Source: a bacterium | GTDB taxonomy: Bacteria; Hydrothermota; UBA3073; JACQXS01; JAQTXJ01 | DNA length: 64,000 nt | Direction: 5' to 3' | Assembly: GCA_028716385.1 (NCBI GenBank) | Contig: JAQUPX010000005.1 | Location: 248,250 to 312,249 of the forward strand | In this document: in pieces, positions 43,784 through 51,758 of the stretch | Numbering within the stretch: the first letter of the stretch is position 1 | How the letters are laid out: every line of letters begins with the position of its first letter | Program-made: the position numbers and the translations under genes | The notes under the pieces: generated by a model | Told to the model about the DNA's origin: nothing | Databases searched by the model: none | What the model saw: the letters and a program-made list of their open reading frames with translations, nothing else

Positions 43784-45586
43784 ATGGAAAGTAATAAAAA
43801 TAATTCTATTATATTCTTTTTAGGTGCAGGTGCATCTGTTAAAGCGGGTGTCCCGGACACTTATACTTTTACAAAACAATTTCGGGATTGGTTAAAAACA
43901 GAAGATGTACAAAAATGGGAAACTCTCGAGAAAATAATTGAAATTGTAAAAAAATATAGAAAAGAGCCAGAAATAGACATCGAATTGCTTTTAGAACTTC
44001 TAACAAAACTGACTACGAAAGATCAGGAATTATTAACTAAGTTTTACGAAAATGGCAAATTTCTCCTTGAAAATTATTCAGATAAAAGACCTATAATATT
44101 GGACTTAAAAAAGTTCATAAAGTTGAAAACAATAGTCTCGTCCGAAGAAAAAGTTAAATATTTACAAACTCTTTTGGATTTCGATTTCCCTTTAGATATT
44201 ATTTCTGTTAATTATGATACTTGCATAGAACTGCTATGCAATTCCTATAATGTGAAATATCAAGATGGTTTTGATACTCATTGGAATCCAAAAGTTTTTG
44301 ATGAAAACACAGATATTAGGTTATATAAGTTGCATGGTTCTGTAATGTGGTACAAAAGCGATAAAGGTGGGTATGTTAAATCATCTGTTATGGAAAAGGA
44401 TATTAAAAGCCAACTTATGACAGGGGAAACAATAGAAAATTTGATGCTTTATCCTGCACAGAAATGGGAATTTATTGAAGAACCTTTTTTCGAGTTGCTA
44501 ACAAGAGTAAAGCATTTGCTTGAATCAGAAACGTTAGAATTTCTTGTTGTTGCTGGATATTCTTTTAGAGATAACCCTATAAGGCAAATGTTATGGGATG
44601 TAGCAGCGAAAAATAAGAATCTAAAAGTCATTCTTGTTGCTCCTAATGCTTATAGTATTTATTTAGAAAAATTAAGGCACTATGATAATTTGATAGAATC
44701 TTCTCTAAAAGGAAGGGTAATATGTTTGCCCTATATATTTGAAGAAATATTGCCACATCTGAGAAATTATTGTTTAAAAGACCTGAAAAATGCAGTGAAC
44801 TATATGTCTTTTTGCCAAAAAGGAGAAAAAGAGAACGATAAAAACATTAGTTGGATATCGTGTCTTAATTCTTCCCTTAATGCAGAGTATATGGAGCAAG
44901 CAGAACTTATTTTAAAAGAAAAAATCAGCTCAGCAGATTTTGATAGGACTGAAGACCTTAGTATTAGTTTATATTTTAAGATTTACTTGATTTCTCTTAT
45001 TTTACAAAAAGAAGGTTGGCAAGAATATTACATGAAGTTTTTTTCTCTATTGAAAAAAATATTTATTGAAAGAATTCAAATCAGGTTCAATAGTTACCTC
45101 GGAGAAAACGATTCAATGATTAACATGATTTTTAATTGGCATCCAACTAATGGAGGAGGATATACTTTTATCGGACAAGAAACTCTAACTAAAATAATGG
45201 ATGAATTATTAGTATTTCTTGAACAAAAGACGAGAAAAATTTCAATAGATACATACAAAAAATTAAATTCACAAATTAAAAAAACACAGGATTTAATAAA
45301 TAATATAAAAAATTACTTAAAAGATATTCATTTAGAGAATATTAATTCAGAAAATATTCCTGTTGCCAAATATTTGGCTCTAAGAGAAAATAAAGTTCTA
45401 AAACAGAAAGAATTTTTGGAAAAATGTGAAATCCATCGGGAATACGTAGCCTTAGAGCATCGTAGGACTACTAAAGGAGAGCCATTAATATCTCATGCAG
45501 AAGATATTAAAAAAATTAAGGAAGAATTAGAACTTGTTATTAAGGGAATAGAATCAAAAATATTACAGAATATTATTAAGGAATAA
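43784..45586 (+). CDS. SIR2-family protein, probable defence effector
   Basis: 600 residues. The N-terminal SIR2_2-type Rossmann domain has FFLGAGASVKAGVP (about 9-22), ISVNYDTCIELL (about 140), YKLHGSVMW (about 181) and LVVAGYSFRDNPI, the usual NAD-binding and catalytic-site blocks. The C-terminal ~260 residues are helical and not recognised. In many phage-defence systems such proteins deplete NAD when triggered. It is followed by a PHP-SMC-like ATPase, which could be the sensor. An AGAGAG site precedes the ATG. Activity is inferred, not shown. Confidence 0.85.
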   Translation: MESNKNNSIIFFLGAGASVKAGVPDTYTFTKQFRDWLKTEDVQKWETLEKIIEIVKKYRKEPEIDIELLLELLTKLTTKDQELLTKFYENGKFLLENYSDKRPIILDLKKFIKLKTIVSSEEKVKYLQTLLDFDFPLDIISVNYDTCIELLCNSYNVKYQDGFDTHWNPKVFDENTDIRLYKLHGSVMWYKSDKGGYVKSSVMEKDIKSQLMTGETIENLMLYPAQKWEFIEEPFFELLTRVKHLLESETLEFLVVAGYSFRDNPIRQMLWDVAAKNKNLKVILVAPNAYSIYLEKLRHYDNLIESSLKGRVICLPYIFEEILPHLRNYCLKDLKNAVNYMSFCQKGEKENDKNISWISCLNSSLNAEYMEQAELILKEKISSADFDRTEDLSISLYFKIYLISLILQKEGWQEYYMKFFSLLKKIFIERIQIRFNSYLGENDSMINMIFNWHPTNGGGYTFIGQETLTKIMDELLVFLEQKTRKISIDTYKKLNSQIKKTQDLINNIKNYLKDIHLENINSENIPVAKYLALRENKVLKQKEFLEKCEIHREYVALEHRRTTKGEPLISHAEDIKKIKEELELVIKGIESKILQNIIKE

Positions 45587-45759
45587 AAAAGGATGAATGT
45601 GCTATTTATAGCATTAACTTTTGAGAGGAATAGGTTTTACCAGATTCTGTGGAGAAGAAATTTAAGAAAAAATAGGTATAAGTAAATGGGAAATTTAATT
45701 TTTGAAATATTAAAATTTTGTTTGCAAAATAAGAAAAATTAAAGGAAAGTAATACTTAA

Positions 45760-48555
45760 ATGGACAAAGGTACACATTATTATAGATGTGATTTTCAAGT
45801 TCATACTCCTCGAGACCAAAGATGGACCGGAGGAGATGCAACAACTGAAGAAGAAAGACAGAATTATGCCAAAGAATTTATCCATGCCTGTCGGGTTAAA
45901 TTATTGGATGCCGTTGCTATTACTGATCATCACGACTTGACATTTTTTAAGTACATTAAAGATGCAGCAAATAATGAATTAGATGAAGAAAATAATCCTA
46001 TACCTCAGGAAAAGAAAATTATTGTTTTTCCTGGTATGGAGCTAACTTTAGGAATACCTTGTCAAGCTATTATTATTTTTGATGCAAATTTTTTAGTAGA
46101 TTTATTCACTCAAATATATCCTGTTTTATCAATAACACAAACACCTGCAACGGATAGTAAACAAGCTGAAGTTACAAGGTTAGAAAATATTGCAGAGCTA
46201 TCAAAATTATATGATGATTTAAATAATAGAGATTTTATAAAGGACAGATTTATAGTTTTACCAAATGTTAGTGAAACTGGATATGGTACTATTTTACGAT
46301 CGGGATTCCATCCGAAATATAAAGAAATGCCCTGTGTAGGTGGGTATCTTGATGGTTCCATTTCTCAACTTGGCAATGGAAATACTAGAATCCTAAATGG
46401 CAAAGATACAAATTATGGTCCCAAAAAGTTAGGTATTTTTCAAACATCAGATAATAGACAAAGGGATTTTAGTTCTTTAGGGCAATATTCTACTTGGGTT
46501 AAATGGGCTGTCCCTACGGCAGAAGCATTAAGACAAGCTTGTTTAGCAAAAGAATCAAGAATTTCTCAGGACACTCCAGAATTGCCATCCATATTTGTTA
46601 CTTCAATAGATGTAAGCAATAGCAAATTTATGGGACAACTCTACTTAGAATTCAATAATCAATATAATGCTATTATTGGAGGGCGTGGGACAGGTAAATC
46701 AACTATCCTAGAATATCTTAGATGGGGGCTTTGTGATCAGATCCCCGACAATGATGAAATACCAAGCTATCAGGGAAAAAGGAAGAAACTGATAGAGAAA
46801 ACATTGTTACCTTTTGAGTCAATTGTACAGGTATCGTTTATCAAAAATAATATTCCTCATGTTATAAGACACAAAGCCAGTACAAACGAATTACTTTTAA
46901 AAATTGGGATTGGAGAATTTGAGTCGTGTAGCGAAGACAATGTTCGTAATCTACTCCCGATTCAAGCTTATAGTCAGAAACAATTGAGCAGTGTTGGTGT
47001 TAGTATTGAAGAACTAAAGAGACTTATTTACAGTCCCGTTCGACAGTCTCTTAATGAATTCGATTCTAAATTTGAAAAACTACGTGCAAATATTAAGGCA
47101 TGTTATGAATTACGGTTAAGAAAAAGGTTGATGGAATCTGATATAGAAAAGAATGAACTCGAACTTAAATCATTGAGTGAACAGGTGGAAGGACTTCGTA
47201 AAAACCTCAAGGGTATCTCGGACGAAGACAAAATAACCATCGAATCTCACAAGCAATATGAAGTAATTGAGCAACTTGTTGATGGCTGGCAAGGAGAACT
47301 AACTTCTGCTAAAGAAGCTCTTGAAGGACTCATAAGAGATATTGAAGGTTCCCCAACAGCTATCCCGGATGATGCGATTTTGCCCGACAAAGAACAAGTA
47401 GTTATTGTAAATATTCATAAAGAAATTAAAACCATTTTTGATGGTATTAATTCTACCATCAATTCTCTTAATTCAAATTTGAATGCAAAAGTAGAATCAC
47501 TACTTAAATTAAATAGCTTGATAGAAAAATGGGAAGAGATACGTACTCTTCATAAACAGAAATATGAAACCGCAAAAGGGAAATCAACATCCCAAGAAAC
47601 TATACTGACTCAGATACAAAAAATTGAAGAAAGGATTAAGGAAATAAGAAAATCACTTATGGAGAAAAAACAGAGTGTATTAAAAGCTGGAGACCCCGAA
47701 ATTAATTTTAATAACCTTAAGAAGGAATGGTTCAATATACATAGAGAACGTGCTGATTTGCTAGAATCACAGTGCTCAAGATTAAATGACCTATCTGATA
47801 GCAATTTGAAGGCAACTCTTGGTCGAGGCAAGGGTTTATCTAATTTTGAAGAAACACTAAAGAGAATGATTACAGGAACAAATATACGGCAAGAGAAGAT
47901 AGGGGCAATTTCAAACCAAATTATCAGCGACACCAATCCAATCAATAAATGGGATACTATCTTACTTGAATTTGAGACATTAGCAAATTTTGATTTAAAT
48001 AAGAATCCAAGCAAAGTTTTGCCCACTACCCCAATTTTGAATTCTGCAGGGTTTACTGAGAATGACCTGCGTAAGGTTGCTGAAAAGATAACTAGCGAAA
48101 ATTGGATTGACTTATTTTTAGTTCAATTAGATGACTTGCCCCTTTTTGAATATAAAACTAGAGAAGAGGAATATATTGAGTTCACCGATGCATCTGCTGG
48201 TCAGCAGGCTACGGCATTAATGCATGTGTTATTAAATCAAGAAGGCCCTCCGCTAATAATTGACCAGCCAGAGGACGATTTAGACAATCAAATGATTTCC
48301 GATATAGCAGCTTTAATCTGGAAAGCTAAGAAAAAAAGGCAGCTAATATTTACTAGCCATAATGCAAACATTGTAGTTAATGGAGATGCAGAGTTAGTTG
48401 TTTGCTGTGATTATAAGGTTACTGGTGATCAATCTAAAGGGGAAATTAAAAGACTTGGTGCAATTGACATTCAAGAAATTCGAAACGAAATTACAGCGGT
48501 TATGGAAGGCGGTGAGGAAGCCTTTAAGCTTAGAAAGGAAAAATACGGTTTTTAA
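45760..48555 (+). CDS. PHP-domain SMC-like ATPase (TrlF-like)
   Basis: 931 residues. An N-terminal PHP-like domain (DFQVHTPRDQRW, VAITDHHDL, FPGMELTL) carries Gln where the first metal His of PHP phosphoesterases usually stands. An SMC/ABC-type ATPase follows: Walker A GGRGTGKST (about 307-315), a long coiled coil (about 440-680), signature SAGQQATAL (about 812) and Walker B PLIIDQPEDDLD. This is the layout of the TrlF-like PHP-ATPase family. Together with the SIR2 gene 173 nt upstream it looks like a two-gene defence unit. No good ribosome-binding site is close to the ATG. Confidence 0.82.
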   Translation: MDKGTHYYRCDFQVHTPRDQRWTGGDATTEEERQNYAKEFIHACRVKLLDAVAITDHHDLTFFKYIKDAANNELDEENNPIPQEKKIIVFPGMELTLGIPCQAIIIFDANFLVDLFTQIYPVLSITQTPATDSKQAEVTRLENIAELSKLYDDLNNRDFIKDRFIVLPNVSETGYGTILRSGFHPKYKEMPCVGGYLDGSISQLGNGNTRILNGKDTNYGPKKLGIFQTSDNRQRDFSSLGQYSTWVKWAVPTAEALRQACLAKESRISQDTPELPSIFVTSIDVSNSKFMGQLYLEFNNQYNAIIGGRGTGKSTILEYLRWGLCDQIPDNDEIPSYQGKRKKLIEKTLLPFESIVQVSFIKNNIPHVIRHKASTNELLLKIGIGEFESCSEDNVRNLLPIQAYSQKQLSSVGVSIEELKRLIYSPVRQSLNEFDSKFEKLRANIKACYELRLRKRLMESDIEKNELELKSLSEQVEGLRKNLKGISDEDKITIESHKQYEVIEQLVDGWQGELTSAKEALEGLIRDIEGSPTAIPDDAILPDKEQVVIVNIHKEIKTIFDGINSTINSLNSNLNAKVESLLKLNSLIEKWEEIRTLHKQKYETAKGKSTSQETILTQIQKIEERIKEIRKSLMEKKQSVLKAGDPEINFNNLKKEWFNIHRERADLLESQCSRLNDLSDSNLKATLGRGKGLSNFEETLKRMITGTNIRQEKIGAISNQIISDTNPINKWDTILLEFETLANFDLNKNPSKVLPTTPILNSAGFTENDLRKVAEKITSENWIDLFLVQLDDLPLFEYKTREEEYIEFTDASAGQQATALMHVLLNQEGPPLIIDQPEDDLDNQMISDIAALIWKAKKKRQLIFTSHNANIVVNGDAELVVCCDYKVTGDQSKGEIKRLGAIDIQEIRNEITAVMEGGEEAFKLRKEKYGF

Positions 48556-48667
48556 GAGAAGGCAAATAAGAGAAAAAAGTGTTTTTCTTTCTTCTGAAAA
48601 AATTATTTTACTTTTGTTAATCAAAAATTCCCTTGCAAAAAATTAAGAGTAGGATATTCTCTGTTAA

Positions 48668-48907
48668 ATGACAATCAACTATATAACCCTATTAGACATC
48701 CACAAAGGGATGCACGAAGAAAACAGAATAGTCATAATCCAGTGTAAGAATTGTGAAGGTCAGAAAATTGGCAATCACATAGATTGGATAAAAGACCATA
48801 TAAAGAACCCACAAGATTTTCCCCTGCATAAATGTTCTTATTGCAAGGTGGATACGAAGCTAAAAGAAAAGGATTTACAGAAAATTAAGAAAACACTAGA
48901 AGTATAA
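48668..48907 (+). CDS. Small CxxC zinc-ribbon-like protein
   Basis: 79 residues with two Cys pairs (IQCKNCEG and HKCSYCKVD), a probable zinc ribbon or rubredoxin-like knuckle. No family is assigned. It lies between the PHP-ATPase and the AraC-type gene and is 2 nt from the latter, so the two are likely cotranscribed. Confidence 0.55.
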   Translation: MTINYITLLDIHKGMHEENRIVIIQCKNCEGQKIGNHIDWIKDHIKNPQDFPLHKCSYCKVDTKLKEKDLQKIKKTLEV

Positions 48908-48909
48908 GT

Positions 48910-49332
48910 ATGAAGCGAAAAGTTGATAAAATATATTCAAAAGAACTCAGAAAATACAAGAAAGAACTGTTAAATGCTTCCAAAAGAATCCGGACAGGAC
49001 TTGAATACATAGAGAAAAATTATACAAAAAGAAATTTATCATTGGAAAGAATTGCATCTTACGCCAATATGTGTTACAAGAGTTTCTCATATCTCTGGGG
49101 AAATACTATGAAAGTTAGTCTACCGCAATTTATAAATGACATTAGGATTGCAAAATCACAAGAATTGCTTTTAAAAACAACTCTTAAATCTAAATATATT
49201 GCAGAAAAGGTGGGGTTTGAAGATACGAATTTTTGCAGAATCTTTCAAAAAAAAGAACATACTTCGCCTTTAGAATACAGAAAAAAGCACAAATTACCTA
49301 CTTTAAAGTCCTCTAAAAAAAAGATTAATTAG
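48910..49332 (+). CDS. AraC-type helix-turn-helix regulator
   Basis: 140 residues. After a short N-terminus it has the two helix-turn-helix motifs of AraC/XylS proteins: LSLERIASYANMCYKSFSYL and KYIAEKVGFEDTNFCRIFQK, ending with HTSPLEYRKKHK. No ligand-binding domain. It could regulate the SIR2/PHP module or be an independent regulator; the inverted repeat at 43743 is a possible target. Confidence 0.85.
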   Translation: MKRKVDKIYSKELRKYKKELLNASKRIRTGLEYIEKNYTKRNLSLERIASYANMCYKSFSYLWGNTMKVSLPQFINDIRIAKSQELLLKTTLKSKYIAEKVGFEDTNFCRIFQKKEHTSPLEYRKKHKLPTLKSSKKKIN

Positions 49333-49335
49333 AAG

Positions 49336-50112
49336 TTATTTCAGTTGCTTGAGTATTTGCTCTGCACAGTATTTCCCGGATAACAGCATTCCTCCAAATA
49401 TAGGTCCCATCCGTGGTGAGCCATAAGCCGCATTCGCTGCCATACCTGTTACCCATACTCCCGGGAATACTTCTTTTGTATTCTTAATAAGAGATTTTTC
49501 TCCAACATCTGCCCACATTGAGCGTTCTCCTTCTATTCCGCCGGAGGAAGTTGAAAGCTTTTTTCCCGATTTTCTCTCTATAACTTTTAAAACCTCTGTC
49601 GGATGCCCGGTTGCTTCAATTACGTATTTTGACCTTATTGTTAAAGGGTCAACATGTAAATTAGCAATTTGTGTTGCGCTCCAATTTAATACAAGCCCTG
49701 TAACTCTGTCTTTTTGCAGCATAACATCTTCTACGGATATCAGATTGAATATTTGCGTTCCTGCTTTTACTGCTGCACGTGTCAAACTGCTCACAGTTTC
49801 CACAGAACTTGCAGTGTAATAACCATGTTTCCATTTTTTTGTATCAACGTCAAATTCTTCCAGTATTTTTCTGCCTTCTTCCTGAACCACAATTTCGTTA
49901 AACATCATTCCGCCGCCCCACATTCCACCACCTACTGAAAGATGACGCTCAAAAAGTGCTACTTTTTTATGTTTTTTAGCAAGATAAAAGGCAGCAGTAA
50001 GTCCGGAAGGGCCTGCGCCTGCAATGGCTACATCTACGTCAAGCGAGGCAATTAACTTTTTCATATACCTTTCTATGATTGCTTCTGAAATTTTTATGTC
50101 ATCTAATTGCAT
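49336..50112 (-). CDS. thi4: Thiazole synthase of the Thi4 type
   Basis: 258 residues after AAAGGAGG. The FAD/NAD-binding fold is clear: VDVAIAGAGPSGLTAAFYLA, LSVGGGMWGGGMMFNE, then YVIEATGHPTEVLKV and AANAAYGSPRMGPIFGG near the end. Thi4 makes the thiazole moiety of thiamin. Where suicidal eukaryotic Thi4 has the sulfur-donor Cys (a few residues after G-H) this protein has no Cys, so it is expected to use free sulfide. It is the last gene of a minus-strand set with DUF488 and arsC genes; a relic of its C-terminus lies at 8928-9038. Confidence 0.93.
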   Translation of the reverse strand: MQLDDIKISEAIIERYMKKLIASLDVDVAIAGAGPSGLTAAFYLAKKHKKVALFERHLSVGGGMWGGGMMFNEIVVQEEGRKILEEFDVDTKKWKHGYYTASSVETVSSLTRAAVKAGTQIFNLISVEDVMLQKDRVTGLVLNWSATQIANLHVDPLTIRSKYVIEATGHPTEVLKVIERKSGKKLSTSSGGIEGERSMWADVGEKSLIKNTKEVFPGVWVTGMAANAAYGSPRMGPIFGGMLLSGKYCAEQILKQLK

Positions 50113-50122
50113 TTGTCCTCCT

Positions 50123-50467
50123 TTATAATTTCTCTATCAGCTCTTTTAATAATCTTCTATGACAATATTCGTCGGATTTTTCCCAGCAAAGCAAAGTTAC
50201 TGTCTTTTTCTCTGATATTTCGGCTATCTTCTTAATTGCCTGCTGCCTTTCGGGATTCTCCATTTCCCGTCTATACCTTTTTTCGTATTCTCCCCAGTCA
50301 ATCCTGTGCTCAGTCCAGTCATTTAATAGTTCTGTGCTTGGTCCCAGTTCTTTTATCCATCTGTCTATATTATTCTTTGAAACACCTCTTGGCCATTTCC
50401 TCATAACGAGGATTCTTATCCCATCTTCTGGGATTTTAGTCTCATAAACTGATTTCGTTTTCAGCAT
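50123..50467 (-). CDS. DUF488 family protein
   Basis: 114 residues with the family blocks RILVMRKWPRGVSKNNID, LGPSTELLNDW and VTLLCWEKSDEYCHRRLL. DUF488 proteins are small and of unclear function, often near stress or metal genes. It is 10 nt from thi4 and 21 nt from arsC, hence cotranscribed. Confidence 0.85.
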   Translation of the reverse strand: MLKTKSVYETKIPEDGIRILVMRKWPRGVSKNNIDRWIKELGPSTELLNDWTEHRIDWGEYEKRYRREMENPERQQAIKKIAEISEKKTVTLLCWEKSDEYCHRRLLKELIEKL

Positions 50468-50488
50468 ATTTTATTTCTCTGTATTTTG

Positions 50489-50896
50489 TTATTCCTTTTC
50501 TTCTATTATTGAATCTATAAATTCTATTACTCTTTTCTCAATTTTATCTCGTATTTCCCTAAATTCCTCTATGGATTTCCCTTTTGGACTTGGTATTTGC
50601 CATTCAATTCTTTTCGCTCCCGGATAGAATGGACAGATGTCTTTGCATCCCATAGTAATGATGTAATCAAACTTTGGAATTGATAATTGACCAAAACCTT
50701 TTGATATTTGAGACGATATGTCTATCCCTTTTTCTTTCATAACTCTTACTGCAATCGGATTAACCACTCCCGAAGGACTTGAACCTGCACTGTAAGCATC
50801 CACTGCGTCGACGGCATACGCTTTTGCGAATCCTTCTGCCATTTGACTGCGGCAAGCATTCTCTATACAAACAAAAAGTATTGTCTTTTTCTTCAT
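50489..50896 (-). CDS. arsC: Arsenate reductase, low-molecular-weight phosphatase fold
   Basis: 135 residues from the ATG at 50896, which has AAGGAT upstream; the frame runs 20 codons further but those lie in the promoter. The P-loop is CIENACRSQMAEG (C-x5-R), the Asp region is near the C-terminus, and ITMGCKDICPFYPG carries further cysteines of the thioredoxin-coupled ArsC cycle. It reduces arsenate to arsenite. No arsenite pump is seen nearby. Confidence 0.9.
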   Translation of the reverse strand: MKKKTILFVCIENACRSQMAEGFAKAYAVDAVDAYSAGSSPSGVVNPIAVRVMKEKGIDISSQISKGFGQLSIPKFDYIITMGCKDICPFYPGAKRIEWQIPSPKGKSIEEFREIRDKIEKRVIEFIDSIIEEKE

Positions 50897-50924
50897 CTTA
50901 TCCTTCTCTTTATCCTTGGTATTT

Positions 50925-50953
50925 ATTTTATTATAATCAATGTTTAGTGTCAA
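50925..50953 (-). promoter_or_regulatory. Promoter of the arsC - DUF488 - thi4 operon
   Basis: Minus strand: TTGACA (50953-50948), 17-nt spacer, TAAAAT (50930-50925), about 28 nt before the ATG at 50896. Confidence 0.65.
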
Positions 50954-51023
50954 CAAAAATTCGAAACAAAAGACATATTTTGATTTCAGACAACAAGTTT
51001 CCTTCTAAAAGTGAACTCGCGTT

Positions 51024-51051
51024 ATTGCGAACACAACATGTTGTCGTTATA
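51024..51051. repeat. Dispersed intergenic element ATTGCGAAC-AACATGTTG
   Basis: ATTGCGAAC, CA or CT, AACATGTTG. The same sequence with two changes is at 32129-32148; a related TGTTGGAGACGC is at 32150 and 54517. It lies in non-coding DNA. Confidence 0.55.
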
Positions 51052-51114
51052 GATGCAATTTTTATGAATTTTTATCTATCGTAGTTGCACTTTAGTCACA
51101 AAAAATTTATCCAA

Positions 51115-51210
51115 TTGGCACAGGATTTTTATCCTCAATTTTTTGATTCACAGAATGAATAAAAAAAGTTGGCATTAAAGATTGACAAAGATAGGTTTTG
51201 AGAATATTAA
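51115..51210 (+). repeat. Promoter-bearing direct repeat, copy 1
   Basis: TTGGCACAGGATTTTT at 51115-51130, then AAAAAGTTGGCATTAAAG, TTGACA (51182-51187), 17-nt spacer AAGATAGGTTTTGAGAA and TATTAA (51205-51210). The copy at 54604-54688 is nearly identical over 50 bp. The promoter would serve the gene at 51257. Confidence 0.75.
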
Positions 51211-51256
51211 TAATTATATCTTGAGTTAGAATATAGTTTTAACCAAATGGGTGGAC

Positions 51257-51733
51257 ATGGACCAAAAAATAAATAAATCTGCAGAGGAATATGTTATAGG
51301 AAAACTAAAAGAATTAGGCGTTAACCCTGTCAAGGAAAAATCTTATATCAGAATAATCAATAAATCTGGAGCATTAAAAAAAGTAAAAATCAGAGCTTCC
51401 TCGTTAAAAAATGAAAACCGATTTCCTGCCGGGATAAATTATTTTGGTTGGACAGTTAAACACGTTGGCAAAGAGGTAGAATATGATATCTTCATAGGAA
51501 TAGGTTTTAATAATAATTCAGCTTTAGCTTACATTTTTACTTCCGAAGAGGCGTTAAAAGCAGAAAATATTGGAGGGTTTCCTCAAAGCGTTGAAAAACA
51601 TATCAGTATATTTAAGGATAAAAATACATTTGAAAGAGCATTAAGAACAAAGCCAGATAGAGTATCAGAATTTGTAAAATATGTAAATACACATTTAAAA
51701 AAATTTTATGAAAAGTGGGATAAAATATTTTAG
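51257..51733 (+). CDS. Unrecognised soluble protein
   Basis: 158 residues from the ATG at 51257 (a GTG at 51251 is also in frame). Alternating strands (VKIRASSLKNENRF, EYDIFIGIGFNNNSALAYIF) and a helical C-terminus recall PD-(D/E)xK-like folds, but no catalytic set can be named. No signal peptide. The repeat-borne promoter at 51115-51210 lies just upstream. Confidence 0.6.
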   Translation: MDQKINKSAEEYVIGKLKELGVNPVKEKSYIRIINKSGALKKVKIRASSLKNENRFPAGINYFGWTVKHVGKEVEYDIFIGIGFNNNSALAYIFTSEEALKAENIGGFPQSVEKHISIFKDKNTFERALRTKPDRVSEFVKYVNTHLKKFYEKWDKIF

Positions 51734-51758
51734 GTATAAAAATTAATAGGAGATAAAG

